Origin: Liquorilactobacillus ghanensis DSM 18630
GTDB taxonomy: Bacteria > Bacillota > Bacilli > Lactobacillales > Lactobacillaceae
Length of the DNA stretch: 64,000 nucleotides
Assembly (NCBI RefSeq): GCF_001435235.1
Contig: NZ_AZGB01000009.1
Location: forward strand, 39,591-103,590
Direction: 5' to 3'
This document shows positions 23,240 through 32,817 of this stretch, in pieces. Position numbers and translations under genes: made by a program. Position 1 is the first letter of the stretch; each line of letters opens with the position of its first letter. A model generated the notes under the pieces. That model ran no database searches and was not told the origin of the DNA. It saw only the letters and a list, made by a program, of their open reading frames with translations.

Positions 23240-23283
23240 CTTTTCACCCCCCTGTTGTAATTAAATACGCAGTAAAAAAAATT

Positions 23284-23326
23284 TTGACAAAAAAAAGCTT
23301 GAAAACGAAAATTTCGCTTTCAAGCT
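23284..23326 (-). terminator. Terminator of yebC
   Basis: Minus-strand stem AGCTTGAAA/TTTCAAGCT followed by TTTTTTTG. Confidence 0.85.
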
Positions 23327-23351
23327 GTATTTTAATTATTTTTATATTAAA

Positions 23352-24080
23352 TTAATCTTCTGGTAATTCGCCTGCATGATAAACTTCGGAGACGTCATCT
23401 TCATCTTCCAACCGGTCCAACATTCTTTCAAACTGTTCAACCTTGTCAGCCGGAACAGGTACATAGTTCTTAGGAATCATTGTCAACTCAGCATTCGCTA
23501 AATCGTACTTTTTCTCCAACGCATCTCGAACAGCGGTAAAATCTTTCGGATCTGTATAAATTTCGAAAACATCATCCGAAGTTTGAAGATCTTCAGCTCC
23601 AGCGTCGATAACATCTTCAAACATTTGATCTTCATCAACATCTAAGCCTTCACGAGCAATTGCAATATAGCCTCGTCGGTCAAACATAAAACTAACCGAA
23701 CCAGTTTCACCTAAATTGCCGCCATTACGCGTAAAATCAGCTCGGACTGCGGATGCTGTCCGATTACGATTATCAGTTAATGCATGAACTAAGACTGCAA
23801 CGCCTCCTGGGCCATAACCCTCGTAGGTGATTTCTTCATAGTTAGCACCATCTGCACCAGTTGATTTATCAATCGCACGTTTAACATTATCCTTCGGCAT
23901 ATTTGCAGCACGCGCTTTATCAAGCATTAAGCGCAATTGCGGATTACCATCCGGATCAGGACCGCCACTTCTAGCCGCCATATAAATTTCACGTGATAAT
24001 TTTTGGAAAATTTTACCGCGTTTGGCATCCTGAGCATTTTTTCGGCCCTGGATGTTATTCCATTTAGAATGTCCTGACAT
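23352..24080 (-). CDS. yebC: YebC/PmpR-family protein
   Basis: The 242-residue protein starts [22 protein letters not shown], the family hallmark, and continues with [12 protein letters not shown] and [13 protein letters not shown]. YebC proteins were long listed as transcription regulators, and some members act on ribosomes stalled at proline stretches. The ATG at 24080 matches family starts; an upstream TTG two codons earlier is not needed. A normal-length, conserved housekeeping gene with its own terminator. Confidence 0.93.
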   Translation of the reverse strand: MSGHSKWNNIQGRKNAQDAKRGKIFQKLSREIYMAARSGGPDPDGNPQLRLMLDKARAANMPKDNVKRAIDKSTGADGANYEEITYEGYGPGGVAVLVHALTDNRNRTASAVRADFTRNGGNLGETGSVSFMFDRRGYIAIAREGLDVDEDQMFEDVIDAGAEDLQTSDDVFEIYTDPKDFTAVRDALEKKYDLANAELTMIPKNYVPVPADKVEQFERMLDRLEDEDDVSEVYHAGELPED

Positions 24081-24181
24081 TTCCAATACCTCTTTCCAAA
24101 TTAATAGTCGCTAATCGACGTTACAGTCAAGTTAAATTCTAGCAAAATCTCCGACTGAAATCAAATTTGTTTTACAATCGC

Positions 24182-24673
24182 TTACTTACGCTTAAACCAA
24201 ACTACCAGCAAAATCCCAGTTAATGCCCCAATGCCATCTAAAATAACGTCTTGAAACAACGGTGTTCGACCACCTGTTAGCAATTCATGAAATTCATCAA
24301 GCGCTGCATACCCCAACGACATCAAAGTACAGACGAAAATTGTCAATATTTTCCCATCTAAACGTTTCCGTAAAGCTAAGGCAAAGCAAGTTCCTAAACC
24401 TAAATAAATAAAATAGTGCGCTGCTTTTCGCATGAAAAATTCAATAAATTTAAAATAGCCGGCAACTTGCACGCTAACCACTTGTCCGCCATAAGTAAAC
24501 GAAATATGCGACAATTGATTTTCAAATGGTTTAGCTGCCAAGTAGCGTTCCAGCAAAGGTACGGTTGTTTGCTGATGATAAGTCATCGAAGAACTAACAA
24601 ACAGGATCGCCATAATCCCCAAAGCTAACAAAATATAAAATTTAGTTGTATTTTTCTTTAAAACCTTGATCAC
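24182..24673 (-). CDS. VanZ-like membrane protein
   Basis: A 163-residue integral membrane protein with four hydrophobic helices (about 12-30, 80-102, 110-128, 140-158). It carries the VanZ motifs MRKAAHYFIYLGLG and ALDEFHELLTGGRTPLFQDVILDGIGALTG. VanZ family members are linked to resistance to cell-wall-directed compounds, but most in lactobacilli have no proven role. It lies 19 bases upstream of the end of ccpA in the same direction, so it may be read from the ccpA promoter. Confidence 0.88.
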   Translation of the reverse strand: MIKVLKKNTTKFYILLALGIMAILFVSSSMTYHQQTTVPLLERYLAAKPFENQLSHISFTYGGQVVSVQVAGYFKFIEFFMRKAAHYFIYLGLGTCFALALRKRLDGKILTIFVCTLMSLGYAALDEFHELLTGGRTPLFQDVILDGIGALTGILLVVWFKRK

Positions 24674-24692
24674 CGTTTTTCCTCGTTATTGC

Positions 24693-25694
24693 TTACTTAG
24701 TAGTTGAACGCTTAATAAAACCGTAAGGCAGTTCAACTGTTTTTTCAGTCATTTCTTCTTTATTCATCATTTTAGTTAAATAACGCATTGAAACTGCGCC
24801 AATATCGTAAAGTGGCTGAGTGATCGATGACATCTTTGGACGAACGATCTCAGTGATCTTTGAATTGTTGCTCGTAATCAATTCAAATTCTTCTGGGACC
24901 TTAACACCGGCATCTTGAGCACCATTCAAAACACCAGCTGCTAATTCATCATCACCGACAAAAGCTGCTGTTGCTCCAGCTGAAACAATTGCTGGCCACA
25001 AGATTTCCCCGGCCCGGTAGCTATAGTCTGTTTCAAAAACCAGCTCTGAATCAAAATCAATTCCATTTTTAGCCAAAACGTTTTTATAGCCCTTCAAACG
25101 ATATTCACCGTTAATTGGTTCGCTCAACGGTCCAGAAATAAAGGCTACTCGCTGATTGCCATGGTTCAATAAATCAGCTACAGCTTCTTCAACGGCTGCT
25201 GCATAGTTAATATGCACGCTGCCCATTTCTTCTTTATCATCAATTGAACCAGCCAGTACAATTGGTGTTTTGCTGCGAGAAAATTGGGCACGCAATTCAG
25301 GGCTGATATTATTGCCCATATAAATAATTCCATCAACTTGCTTTGCCAGCAAAGTATTCAACACAAGTAACTCTTTTTGCGGATTGCCATCCGAGTTAGC
25401 CAGAATAATATTGTATTTATACATAGTAGCAACATCATCAATTCCTCGCGCTAAGGATGAAAAATAGATATTTGTTACATCTGGAATAATTACCCCAACC
25501 GTCGTTGTTTTTTTGCTGGCTAAGCCACGAGCAACAGCATTAGGCCGATAATCTAAACGATCAATAACTTCTAAAACCTTTTTTCGTGTAGCAGGTTTGA
25601 CGTTCGGATTGCCATTAACAACCCGAGAAACTGTCGCCATTGAAACAGCTGCTTCACGAGCAACATCATAAATTGTAATTGTATGTTTTTCCAT
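24693..25694 (-). CDS. ccpA: Catabolite control protein A
   Basis: The 333-residue LacI/GalR regulator controls carbon catabolite repression with HPr-Ser-P. Residues 5-55 hold the HTH (TIYDVAREAAVSMATVSRVVNGNPNVKPATRKKVL) that is almost identical across CcpA proteins. The effector core has VGVIIPDVTNIYF and the HPr contact region typical of CcpA. The start is set at MEKHTITIYDV as in the family; an in-frame extension of 28 residues covers the promoter. The gene is divergent from pepQ, the classic arrangement in lactobacilli. A cre-like site lies between promoter and start. Confidence 0.95.
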   Translation of the reverse strand: MEKHTITIYDVAREAAVSMATVSRVVNGNPNVKPATRKKVLEVIDRLDYRPNAVARGLASKKTTTVGVIIPDVTNIYFSSLARGIDDVATMYKYNIILANSDGNPQKELLVLNTLLAKQVDGIIYMGNNISPELRAQFSRSKTPIVLAGSIDDKEEMGSVHINYAAAVEEAVADLLNHGNQRVAFISGPLSEPINGEYRLKGYKNVLAKNGIDFDSELVFETDYSYRAGEILWPAIVSAGATAAFVGDDELAAGVLNGAQDAGVKVPEEFELITSNNSKITEIVRPKMSSITQPLYDIGAVSMRYLTKMMNKEEMTEKTVELPYGFIKRSTTK

Positions 25695-25699
25695 TAGTA

Positions 25700-25715
25700 A
25701 AGTTCTCGCTTTCAT
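25700..25715 (-). promoter_or_regulatory. Candidate cre site in the ccpA leader
   Basis: ATGAAAGCGAGAACTT on the minus strand matches 14 of 16 positions of the cre consensus. It lies between the ccpA -10 box and start codon, where CcpA could block its own transcription. Confidence 0.5.
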
Positions 25716-25737
25716 TTCATTTTCACTGTCACTATCT

Positions 25738-25766
25738 AATTTAGCAAAATATAGCACTAATTGCAA
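25738..25766 (-). promoter_or_regulatory. ccpA promoter
   Basis: -35 TTGCAA (25761-25766) and -10 TAAATT (25738-25743) with a 17-base spacer on the minus strand. Confidence 0.65.
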
Positions 25767-25887
25767 GCGGTTAATCATATGAAATCATCTATTTTCATAT
25801 TATTTTCATTAATGAGCTCTTTCGTTACCTGCGATAAAAAAACTTTTTATGTTATAATCAGACTATCAATAACAAGGAAGCGATGAA

Positions 25888-26991
25888 ATGTCACATCTTG
25901 AAAACTTACAAAATTGGTTAAGTACTAATGGCTACCAAATCGGCTATATTAGTGATTTCAAAAATATTCAGTACTATACCGGTTTTTCTAGTGATCCGGT
26001 AGAAAGAACTTTAGCACTTTTTGTTTTTGCCGACCAAGAACCATTCATCTTTGCACCAGCGCTTGAGGTTGAAGCTGTCAAAGAAGTTGGCTGGAAATAC
26101 CCAGTTTATGGCTACTTAGACCACGAAGATCCATACGAAATTATTAAAGCTCAAGTTTTGCAACGCAATCAGCATCCCGTCAAATGGGCAATTGAAAAGG
26201 GTAATTTAAATGTCTCCCGTTTCGAACAACTGCAGCAAAAATTTCCACAAGCTAAATTTGAGGGCAATTTAACGCCCGTAATTGAACAGGAACGGTTGAT
26301 TAAAACACCTGATGAAATTGAAAAACTGAAAATTGCTGGAAAATGGGCTGATTTTGCTTTTAAAGTCGGTTTTGATGCTTTGTCGACCAAACGAACCGAA
26401 CAAGATGTTGTAGCTGAAATTGAGTATGCTTTAAAGAAAAAAGGAATCACACATACTAGTTTCGACACCATCGTCCAAGGCGGAACTAATGCAGCTGAAC
26501 CACATGGTGCCCCTAAAACTGATTTGATCCAGCCAAACAAACTGGTATTATTTGACTTAGGCGTGATATATCAAGGCTATATTTCAGATGCCAGTCGGAC
26601 GGTTGCTTTTGGTGAAATCGATCAAAAAACCAAAGATATTTATCAAGTTTGTTTGGAAGCTCAATTAACAGCCCAAGCAGCTGCCAAACCAGGAATGAAA
26701 GCTTCACAGCTTGATAAAATTGCGCGTGATATTATTGATAAAGCAGGCTTTGGTAAATACTTCATTCATCGTTTAGGCCATGGAATGGGACAAAGTGAGC
26801 ATGAATTTCCTTCAATCATGGAAGGAAACGATATGGAACTGCAACCAGGAATGTGTTTTTCTATTGAACCAGGAATTTATATTCCAGGAGTTGCTGGGGT
26901 TCGGATCGAGGATTGTGTTCACGTTACAGCTGACGGAGTTGAACCTTTCACACACACTAACAAAGAGTTACAAGTTCTACCAGTTAAATAA
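25888..26991 (+). CDS. pepQ: Xaa-Pro dipeptidase PepQ
   Basis: This M24 metallopeptidase splits X-Pro dipeptides from milk or plant peptides in the cytoplasm. The metal ligands of the pita-bread fold are visible: Asp in LVLFDLGVIYQG and SDASRT, His in HRLGHGMG, Glu in SIEPGIYIPG and Glu in GVRIEDCV. At 367 residues it has the family length. AAGGAAG precedes the start, and TTATAAT about 30 bases upstream is a likely -10. It shares its upstream region with ccpA, and a strong terminator follows. Confidence 0.93.
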   Translation: MSHLENLQNWLSTNGYQIGYISDFKNIQYYTGFSSDPVERTLALFVFADQEPFIFAPALEVEAVKEVGWKYPVYGYLDHEDPYEIIKAQVLQRNQHPVKWAIEKGNLNVSRFEQLQQKFPQAKFEGNLTPVIEQERLIKTPDEIEKLKIAGKWADFAFKVGFDALSTKRTEQDVVAEIEYALKKKGITHTSFDTIVQGGTNAAEPHGAPKTDLIQPNKLVLFDLGVIYQGYISDASRTVAFGEIDQKTKDIYQVCLEAQLTAQAAAKPGMKASQLDKIARDIIDKAGFGKYFIHRLGHGMGQSEHEFPSIMEGNDMELQPGMCFSIEPGIYIPGVAGVRIEDCVHVTADGVEPFTHTNKELQVLPVK

Positions 26992-27031
26992 AATCACCTC
27001 AATTAATTAATTTTTCAAATTCAAATATTTT

Positions 27032-27076
27032 ATACCAGTTTCTGAAAACTTGAATTTCAGAAATTGGTATTTTTTA
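27032..27076 (+). terminator. Terminator of pepQ
   Basis: A 16-bp stem (ATACCAGTTTCTGAAA with its complement) followed by TTTTTATA. Confidence 0.9.
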
Positions 27077-27102
27077 TACTTAAATAATATTATTATCCAA
27101 AC

Positions 27103-27124
27103 AAAAAAGAGCGGTTTCCCACTC
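27103..27124 (-). terminator. Terminator of the YtxH/DUF948 pair
   Basis: Minus-strand stem GAGTGG/CCGCTC (one G-T pair) with loop GAAA, then TTTTTTG. Confidence 0.75.
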
Positions 27125-27195
27125 CTGTTTACAAAAATCTAAATTTTGCCAAATCACTTTATGGCAGCTAGTGATTATAAAATTCCCTTTAAAAA

Positions 27196-27666
27196 CTATT
27201 CTCCATGTGGAAAGAAAGTCTCTGTTGGATGATCTTCTTCAAAATCAGCAGCAGCTTTTGCCTGGCCAAAAGCAGACCGTCCGTCAATAATAATTTCATC
27301 TTCAGCTGTTTCTTCTTCATCTGCAGCGTTAGCAGCCTCTTTTTGCGCCGCAAGTTCTGAACGCAAATCAGCTGTAGCCGACTTCAATGACGAAAAAGCC
27401 TGATTTATTTTTTCATTATTTTTTAAATCACTTGCTGTTTCAACAACCTTATTCTTCAAGCCGTCAAAAGAAGGTTTCGCAGCTTCATCATTAAAAAAGT
27501 CACGGGCATAGTTATAATAGCGAACTCCTGTTTCCGCACTTTCCTCTTTGAATTCTTGTAACTTAGCTTTCACTTTACTCTGATCAGAACTTAAAACCTT
27601 TTTAGTAACTGCATACGCGGCAACTCCTGCCGTAATTGCAAAAAAAACCGAACTCTTTTTAACCAT
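27196..27666 (-). CDS. YtxH-like envelope protein
   Basis: The 156-residue protein has an N-terminal hydrophobic segment (SSVFFAITAGVAAYAVTKKVL) and a long amphipathic helical part with repeated lysine/alanine heptads. An acidic low-complexity region (AANAADEEETAEDE) comes near the end. This fits the YtxH/YtxG pair of Bacillus, general-stress proteins of the cell envelope. It follows the DUF948 gene by 32 bases, and the two share a terminator. The exact role is unknown. Confidence 0.75.
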   Translation of the reverse strand: MVKKSSVFFAITAGVAAYAVTKKVLSSDQSKVKAKLQEFKEESAETGVRYYNYARDFFNDEAAKPSFDGLKNKVVETASDLKNNEKINQAFSSLKSATADLRSELAAQKEAANAADEEETAEDEIIIDGRSAFGQAKAAADFEEDHPTETFFPHGE

Positions 27667-27698
27667 ATAAATTCCTCCTGATTGAACGAAATCTATTT

Positions 27699-28106
27699 TT
27701 AAATATTCTTCTTTGAACTATGCTTTTTATAAAAATACTTAACAAGATTCCAAGCAATTGCTGTTTTACCAGCCTTCTTGGAAGATGAGGTCATCTTAGT
27801 TGCTAAGGAACGGCCAGCATCATTTAAATCGGAAACACTCTCACTTAAATCGGCAACTGTTTGGAAAAGCGGATCAATTGTTTTGGCCTTTCCATTCACA
27901 TCATTTAACAAATCATTTGACTTAACCAGTAATGATTCTACCTCATGTGAAATTGAATCGACATCATTAGTTAACGATTTAATGCTTTGTTGTGTTTCTT
28001 TTATAATCTTTACTGTTTTAATCAAGACAGCACACAAAAAAATGACTAACAATAAAAATGCTAGTGCTGCGATCAAACCTGCTAGCTGTCCAAGCGTAAA
28101 TGTCAT
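27699..28106 (-). CDS. DUF948 protein (YtxG-like)
   Basis: The 135-residue protein has one N-terminal membrane helix (LAGLIAALAFLLLVIFLCAVLIK) followed by a long coiled coil (TVKIIKETQQSIKSLTNDVDSISHEVESLL). This is the pattern of DUF948 proteins paired with YtxH. The start at 28106 follows GGGGAGG at 7 bases; an upstream in-frame codon lacks a site. It is first in a two-gene unit divergent from an MscS channel gene, hinting at envelope stress. Confidence 0.83.
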   Translation of the reverse strand: MTFTLGQLAGLIAALAFLLLVIFLCAVLIKTVKIIKETQQSIKSLTNDVDSISHEVESLLVKSNDLLNDVNGKAKTIDPLFQTVADLSESVSDLNDAGRSLATKMTSSSKKAGKTAIAWNLVKYFYKKHSSKKNI

Positions 28107-28259
28107 GATATTTCCTCCCCATCTTTTCACTTGCTTTTAGAATAGCATTGCTGACTTAAAACTGCAATCAAAACAGCGGATACATATCCGGTGTAAAAAT
28201 TCTGCACAGCTGAAATTTTTTTGTTATGATAGAAATCAAGACGTAAAGGAGCGGTAAAG

Positions 28260-29174
28260 ATGCAGACTTTCTTTTTAACTAAACAAAATGATACGGTAAC
28301 TTCAACTGTATCTAAACAAATGAACCGACAAACAAACGTTTTAACTCATTATTTTACCAATATCAATTGGGACGGCGTTATCGGAAAAATAATTAGTGTT
28401 GCTATTTCGATTATTTTACTATCGGTATTGTTTTTTTTCATCAACTGGCTTGGAAAAAAATTTATCAGCCATAGCTTTAAACATACTAAACGTGGCCAAC
28501 ATCTAACTTCCAATCGGATGAACACTATTTATACATTATCATTAAATATTTTCCATTATTGTGTTTTATTCTTTTATTTTTATGGTGTTCTATCAGCCCT
28601 AGGCATCCCTGTTGGAACTCTGATCGCCGGTGCTGGAATTTTGAGTGTTGCTCTTGGTTTAGGGGCACAAGGTTTCGTAACCGATGTGGTAACTGGCTTT
28701 TTCATTTTACTAGAACAGCAATTTGACGTCGGTGATGCCGTCAAAATCGGTACGATCAGCGGTACAATTCACGCTATTGGATTACGAACAACGCAAATTA
28801 TTGACTATGATGGAACCCTTCATTTTATACCCAATCGAAACATTACCATCGTCAGCAATCTTTCGCGCAATGATATGCGCGCGTTAATTGATGTTTATTT
28901 TGAACCCAATGAAGATATTCCTAAGATGTCGAAGATAATTAAAGCTGTCAATCAACAATTAGCTCCCAAGTATCCTGAAATTACCCAAGGTCCAACTTTA
29001 CTTGGAACTGTTGACAATGGTCATGGTCAATTAGCATTGCGAGTAGTTATTTATACTAAAAACGGTGCTCAAAATACAGTTCAGCGAGTTTTTTTAGCTG
29101 CTTATTTGGAAGAATTAACAAAAGCCGGCTGCAAGATTGCTAATTCTCCGTTGAACTTAACCGCTGCTAATTAA
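28260..29174 (+). CDS. Small-conductance mechanosensitive channel (MscS family)
   Basis: The 304-residue channel opens under membrane tension and releases solutes after a drop in osmolarity. Three membrane helices are seen (about 43-66, 86-108, 115-150). The third is the Gly/Ala-rich pore helix (GAGILSVALGLGAQGFVTDVVTG). The beta domain follows with EQQFDVGDAVKIG and GTIHAIGLRTTQI. The start has AAGGAG at 8 bases. The N terminus before the first helix is longer than usual and polar. Confidence 0.93.
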   Translation: MQTFFLTKQNDTVTSTVSKQMNRQTNVLTHYFTNINWDGVIGKIISVAISIILLSVLFFFINWLGKKFISHSFKHTKRGQHLTSNRMNTIYTLSLNIFHYCVLFFYFYGVLSALGIPVGTLIAGAGILSVALGLGAQGFVTDVVTGFFILLEQQFDVGDAVKIGTISGTIHAIGLRTTQIIDYDGTLHFIPNRNITIVSNLSRNDMRALIDVYFEPNEDIPKMSKIIKAVNQQLAPKYPEITQGPTLLGTVDNGHGQLALRVVIYTKNGAQNTVQRVFLAAYLEELTKAGCKIANSPLNLTAAN

Positions 29175-29235
29175 AAGGCTTGAATGCAATCAACAAAGAT
29201 TGATATCTATTGCTGATGCATCCAAGTCTTTTTTT
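29175..29235 (+). terminator. Terminator between the mscS-type gene and the dap operon
   Basis: AAGGCTTGAATGCA pairs with TGCATCCAAGTCTT across a 28-base loop, followed by TTTTT. A shorter A run on the other side may let it work for the converging gene too. Confidence 0.7.
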
Positions 29236-30376
29236 AATTAATTTCTGTTTGCCGCTGCAAAATAAAACCAATCATCGCAGAAACACCCTTTTGAATTGCT
29301 TGTTCATTAGGAGCTAAATGTTCTGAATGCAGTGAATACGGACTATCTACACCTAACCAAAACATTGTCCCGGGAATCTTTGCTAACAAATAACCAAAAT
29401 CTTCACCAGTCATTGCCGGAGGAGTTGTTTGATAATCTACCTCAGGTGTATTCTTCATGTAGCTGATAAATGAAGCCGTTGTTTGAGGATTATTCTCAAC
29501 TGGATAATAACCGCCTTGATGCAAATCTAATTCCAAGCGGCATTCAAACCCAGCAGCAATTGACTCCGCGATTTTACGAACTCGCTGTTGGATTTTTAAA
29601 TTGTTTTTTTGTGTCAAAGCTCTGATTGTACCATCAATTTGGGCGCTACCGGCAATCACATTTCCAGTTGTACCAGCTGCAAAGTGTCCCAATGTTACAA
29701 CTCCAGATTGAATCGGATCAACATTGCGGCTAACAATTGTTTGAATTTGCGTAACAAAAGCAGCACCAGCGACAACCATATCATTGGCTGCTTGCGGAAA
29801 AGCTGCATGGCCGCTTTTCCCAATAAAATGGGCATGAATCTCACAAGTGCCGGCAAATAAAGTCCCCTGCCGACAACCAATTGTCCCTGCTGGTAATTGC
29901 GGATTATCATGCAAGCCGTAAATTTCATTCGGTAGCCAATCACCTAGAACCCCAGCATCATACAACTGTTTGCCACCGCTGGCATTTTCTTCGGCTGGCT
30001 GAAAAATAAAGGTTAGATCGGTGGCTGGCTGATGTTCCGCAAAGTAACTCAAGATGCCAATTGCTACTGTCATATGAATATCATGGCCGCAAGCATGCAT
30101 TTTGCCCGGATGCTTAGATGCATACGGCAAACCTGTTGCTTCAGTTACTGGCAAAGCATCAATATCAGTACGATAACCAATTGTATAGTCATGTTTTTGC
30201 CCACTAACATGCACCATAATTGCCGTTTTCCAAGTTTTGATTTCTAGCCATTTTTGTGGCATTGCTTGAATCACTTGCAGTAATAATGCCTGAGTTTCAT
30301 GTTCTTCCATCCCAATTTCAGGAATTTGATGCAATTTACGCCGCAAGGAAATTAACTCGGTTTCGCTTAAACTCAT
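29234..30376 (-). CDS. N-acetyl-diaminopimelate deacetylase (M20 family)
   Basis: This enzyme removes acetate from N-acetyl-LL-diaminopimelate in the acetylated branch of lysine and peptidoglycan precursor synthesis. M20 metal ligands are visible in MHACGHDIHM and FIFQPAEENASGG, with a later SGHAAFPQ lid segment and MTGEDFGYL near the end. At 380 residues it has the family length. The assignment over other M20 amidohydrolases rests on its neighbour dapH 34 bases upstream, the same order as ykuQ-ykuR in Bacillus subtilis. Confidence 0.9.
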   Translation of the reverse strand: MSLSETELISLRRKLHQIPEIGMEEHETQALLLQVIQAMPQKWLEIKTWKTAIMVHVSGQKHDYTIGYRTDIDALPVTEATGLPYASKHPGKMHACGHDIHMTVAIGILSYFAEHQPATDLTFIFQPAEENASGGKQLYDAGVLGDWLPNEIYGLHDNPQLPAGTIGCRQGTLFAGTCEIHAHFIGKSGHAAFPQAANDMVVAGAAFVTQIQTIVSRNVDPIQSGVVTLGHFAAGTTGNVIAGSAQIDGTIRALTQKNNLKIQQRVRKIAESIAAGFECRLELDLHQGGYYPVENNPQTTASFISYMKNTPEVDYQTTPPAMTGEDFGYLLAKIPGTMFWLGVDSPYSLHSEHLAPNEQAIQKGVSAMIGFILQRQTEIN

Positions 30377-30410
30377 ATCATCATTTCCATTCTCTTCAAA
30401 TTAAAATATT

Positions 30411-31121
30411 TTAAAGTTTGCGTAAATCATCAACTAACTCAGTTTTTCCAGCTGCAACATCGGCTGCATCTTTGATTTTACGGGCTGGAACTCCCGCAAC
30501 AACCGTTCCAGGTGCAACATCTTTAACTACAACCGCGCCAGCAGCAACAACCGCTCCTTTACCAACATGGACTCCTTCCAAAACAACTGCATTAGCACCG
30601 ATTAAAACGTTATCTTCAATTACTACCGGTTGTGCAGACGGTGGCTCAACAACACCAGCCAAAACTGTTCCGGCACCAATATGGCAATTTTTACCAACGA
30701 TTGCTCGGCCACCTAAAACTGCTCCCATATCGATCATTGATCCATCACCAATTTCAGCACCAATATTAATAATTGCGCCCATCATAATAACAGCTTTATC
30801 ACCGATCTCGACTTGATCTCGAATAATCGCTCCCGGTTCAATTCGCGCATTAAACTTTTTCTTATCCAGCAATGGAACACCAGTGTTACGTCCGTCATTT
30901 TCAAGATGATAAGCAGTAATTTTTGCTTGGTTGGCTTTCAAAAATGGTTCAACATCCTTCCAGTCACCAAACAAGACTCCTGCTTGATTGCCAAAATAAG
31001 CTTCAATGTCAGCTGGAACTTGTACTTGGTCTAGTTGACCCTTTAAATAAACCTTTACCGGGGTTTGTTTTTTTGCGGTTGCAATTGTTTTGATTATTTC
31101 ATTTGCATCAAGTTTTACCAT
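30411..31121 (-). CDS. dapH: Tetrahydrodipicolinate N-acetyltransferase
   Basis: The 236-residue enzyme acetylates tetrahydrodipicolinate with acetyl-CoA, opening the acetylated DAP route. The N-terminal 85 residues are the helical DapH domain ([21 protein letters not shown]). The rest is a left-handed beta-helix of hexapeptide repeats ([36 protein letters not shown] repeats, [25 protein letters not shown]). Length and motifs match the family closely. It is flanked by the CBS-domain gene and the deacetylase, making a three-gene unit. Confidence 0.95.
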   Translation of the reverse strand: MVKLDANEIIKTIATAKKQTPVKVYLKGQLDQVQVPADIEAYFGNQAGVLFGDWKDVEPFLKANQAKITAYHLENDGRNTGVPLLDKKKFNARIEPGAIIRDQVEIGDKAVIMMGAIINIGAEIGDGSMIDMGAVLGGRAIVGKNCHIGAGTVLAGVVEPPSAQPVVIEDNVLIGANAVVLEGVHVGKGAVVAAGAVVVKDVAPGTVVAGVPARKIKDAADVAAGKTELVDDLRKL

Positions 31122-31142
31122 TATTTATCTTACTCCCTTAAT

Positions 31143-31634
31143 TTATTTGTCAGTATTCAACGTTGGCTGTGTTTTCGGAGAAATAACATAATCTTTTTCA
31201 AGTTCATGTGCCAAGTAGTTAATCCCCTTCATAATTTCACGTCGCGTAACAATTCCTGTAAAAATATTATCTTGATTGACAACAACTAAAAAAGGTTGAT
31301 CAACCAGCAAATGCAGTATTTCTTCTACATCATACGGCAATTGGATCGTTGGGATATCTGTTTGCATGACATCGGCAACCCGATGTCGTCCCAGTGTTGA
31401 TGGATCAATTCCGTTTAATCCCAGCATCGTTTCAGTCAGCATTGCTAACGACAAAAGGCCTTTAAAATGCTGCTGATTATCCAAAACGGGAATTTTTGAA
31501 TATTTAATCTTCGTCAAAACTAAAAAAGCATGATCAAGGTGATTCGTATCTTGAACATTAGCAACTAATTCAGCTGGGATCAAAAAATGATCTTGACGTT
31601 GATTCAACAAATGTTCGACTGATTTGGCAATCAC
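31143..31634 (-). CDS. CBS-domain protein (YkuL/CbpB-like)
   Basis: The 163-residue protein consists of two CBS domains, residues about 15-75 (FLIPAELVANVQDTNHLD) and about 85-150 (VADVMQTDIPTIQLPYDVEEILHLL). CBS pairs bind adenine nucleotides; related small CBS proteins of Firmicutes bind cyclic di-AMP. Nucleotide specificity cannot be told from the sequence. Its position directly before dapH matches the ykuL neighbourhood of Bacillus and supports the name. GGAGG precedes the start. Confidence 0.85.
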   Translation of the reverse strand: MIAKSVEHLLNQRQDHFLIPAELVANVQDTNHLDHAFLVLTKIKYSKIPVLDNQQHFKGLLSLAMLTETMLGLNGIDPSTLGRHRVADVMQTDIPTIQLPYDVEEILHLLVDQPFLVVVNQDNIFTGIVTRREIMKGINYLAHELEKDYVISPKTQPTLNTDK

Positions 31635-31705
31635 TATCGTAAACCTCCTTGTACTGCTGTTCTTATTTTAGAGTATTTGCAGTATTAAACCAACTATTAC
31701 AACAA

Positions 31706-31743
31706 AAATCAACTATCAGCATAAGTGCATTATAGTTGATTTT
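31706..31743. terminator. Bidirectional terminator
   Basis: AAATCAACTAT/ATAGTTGATTT with T runs on both strands, between the oxidoreductase gene and the CBS gene (both minus). Confidence 0.8.
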
Positions 31744-31756
31744 TATTAAAAATAAA

Positions 31757-32719
31757 TTAATTTAACGGATCACCATACCAGCGCTGGTACAAAGAATCAA
31801 TTACTTTAATTCCAGTTAAAGCCGATTCAGGTGAAACTACCGGACTAATAATCATTTTATGCTGCAGACAATCACTGACATGTTCAATAGCATAATACAA
31901 ATTACCACGCTGATTTTCAATCACAAATCGTTGACTGCCACTAGCATTTTCTAAAATAGCTGTATCTGTTTGCTGATCAAATTCTGGTAAGCGAATAGTT
32001 CCCTTGGTACCATAAATTGTTAAATTAGTTTTAACCGGGAAGTTAGCCGTAATCATGACATTCGCCAAAACATCCCCTGCTGTCAAAGCTAAATTGCACT
32101 GTAAATCTGCTTGACCAATTTGATTAATTTCAAAACCATTCCAATTAGCAATTTTATTTCCAGTTAGTGATTGAATCATCCCTAGAATAACTGGACCACC
32201 GTTAAACAAAGCTCCTCCACCCGCCGAGAGATCACTAAAGTTAGCCGGGACATCAGTTAAATAACATTTGACATCAATAAATTTAATTTGACCAATTTGA
32301 TCAGCAGCTAAGAGTTCTTTAACCTTGGCAATAATCGGTGAAAATAAGGGAGCCTGATTTTCAACCACCAATCGTTGTTGCTGCTTTGCCAACCGATATA
32401 ATTCACTGGCTCCGACAAAATGTCGGGTCAACGGTTTTTTCAATAATAAGTGCTTGCCATTTAATAAAGCTTGTTTAGCAATTTCAAAACGTGGTTGCTG
32501 CACTTCTGCCAAATAAATTACATCAAGATCCGATTGCAGCAAAGCCTGTTCATTTGAATAAATTTTAATTTGCGGATCTTGAGCAACTAATGTAGCCGCT
32601 GTTGAACTATTACCGACAATTCCTGCCAATTTTCCCGTCTGACTTGCCGCCAATGCAGCTGCTAATTCAGCGACTTCAGCTTCTGATCCAATAACACCAT
32701 ATTTAATTTTAACTGCCAT
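31757..32719 (-). CDS. Gfo/Idh/MocA-family oxidoreductase
   Basis: The 320-residue protein has an N-terminal Rossmann fold (KYGVIGSEAEVAELAAALAAS) and the family motif YLAEVQQPRFEIAKQALLNGKHLLLKKPLTRHF. That motif has the catalytic-type lysine in the KKPL segment in place of the usual EKP. A C-terminal substrate domain follows (GGGALFNGGPVILGMIQ). Substrate is unknown; sugar or inositol derivatives are usual. The GxGxxG motif is degenerate (GVIGSEAE), which may weaken NAD(P) binding. It lies downstream of the his operon but with a 98-base gap and its own ribosome site. Confidence 0.8.
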   Translation of the reverse strand: MAVKIKYGVIGSEAEVAELAAALAASQTGKLAGIVGNSSTAATLVAQDPQIKIYSNEQALLQSDLDVIYLAEVQQPRFEIAKQALLNGKHLLLKKPLTRHFVGASELYRLAKQQQRLVVENQAPLFSPIIAKVKELLAADQIGQIKFIDVKCYLTDVPANFSDLSAGGGALFNGGPVILGMIQSLTGNKIANWNGFEINQIGQADLQCNLALTAGDVLANVMITANFPVKTNLTIYGTKGTIRLPEFDQQTDTAILENASGSQRFVIENQRGNLYYAIEHVSDCLQHKMIISPVVSPESALTGIKVIDSLYQRWYGDPLN

Positions 32720-32817
32720 TTTTTCACCTCATCTGAAGTTAATTCAATCATCTGCTTCCTATTGCTATTGTAACAGACAATTCAGCAGTTTCGTATGCTA
32801 AAAGATCAAAAAACTGG

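Noticed and set aside
30418..30816. 132-codon frame antisense to dapH
   Set aside because: It is the mirror of the hexapeptide-repeat codons, with a Pro/Thr/Ile-rich product and no ribosome site.
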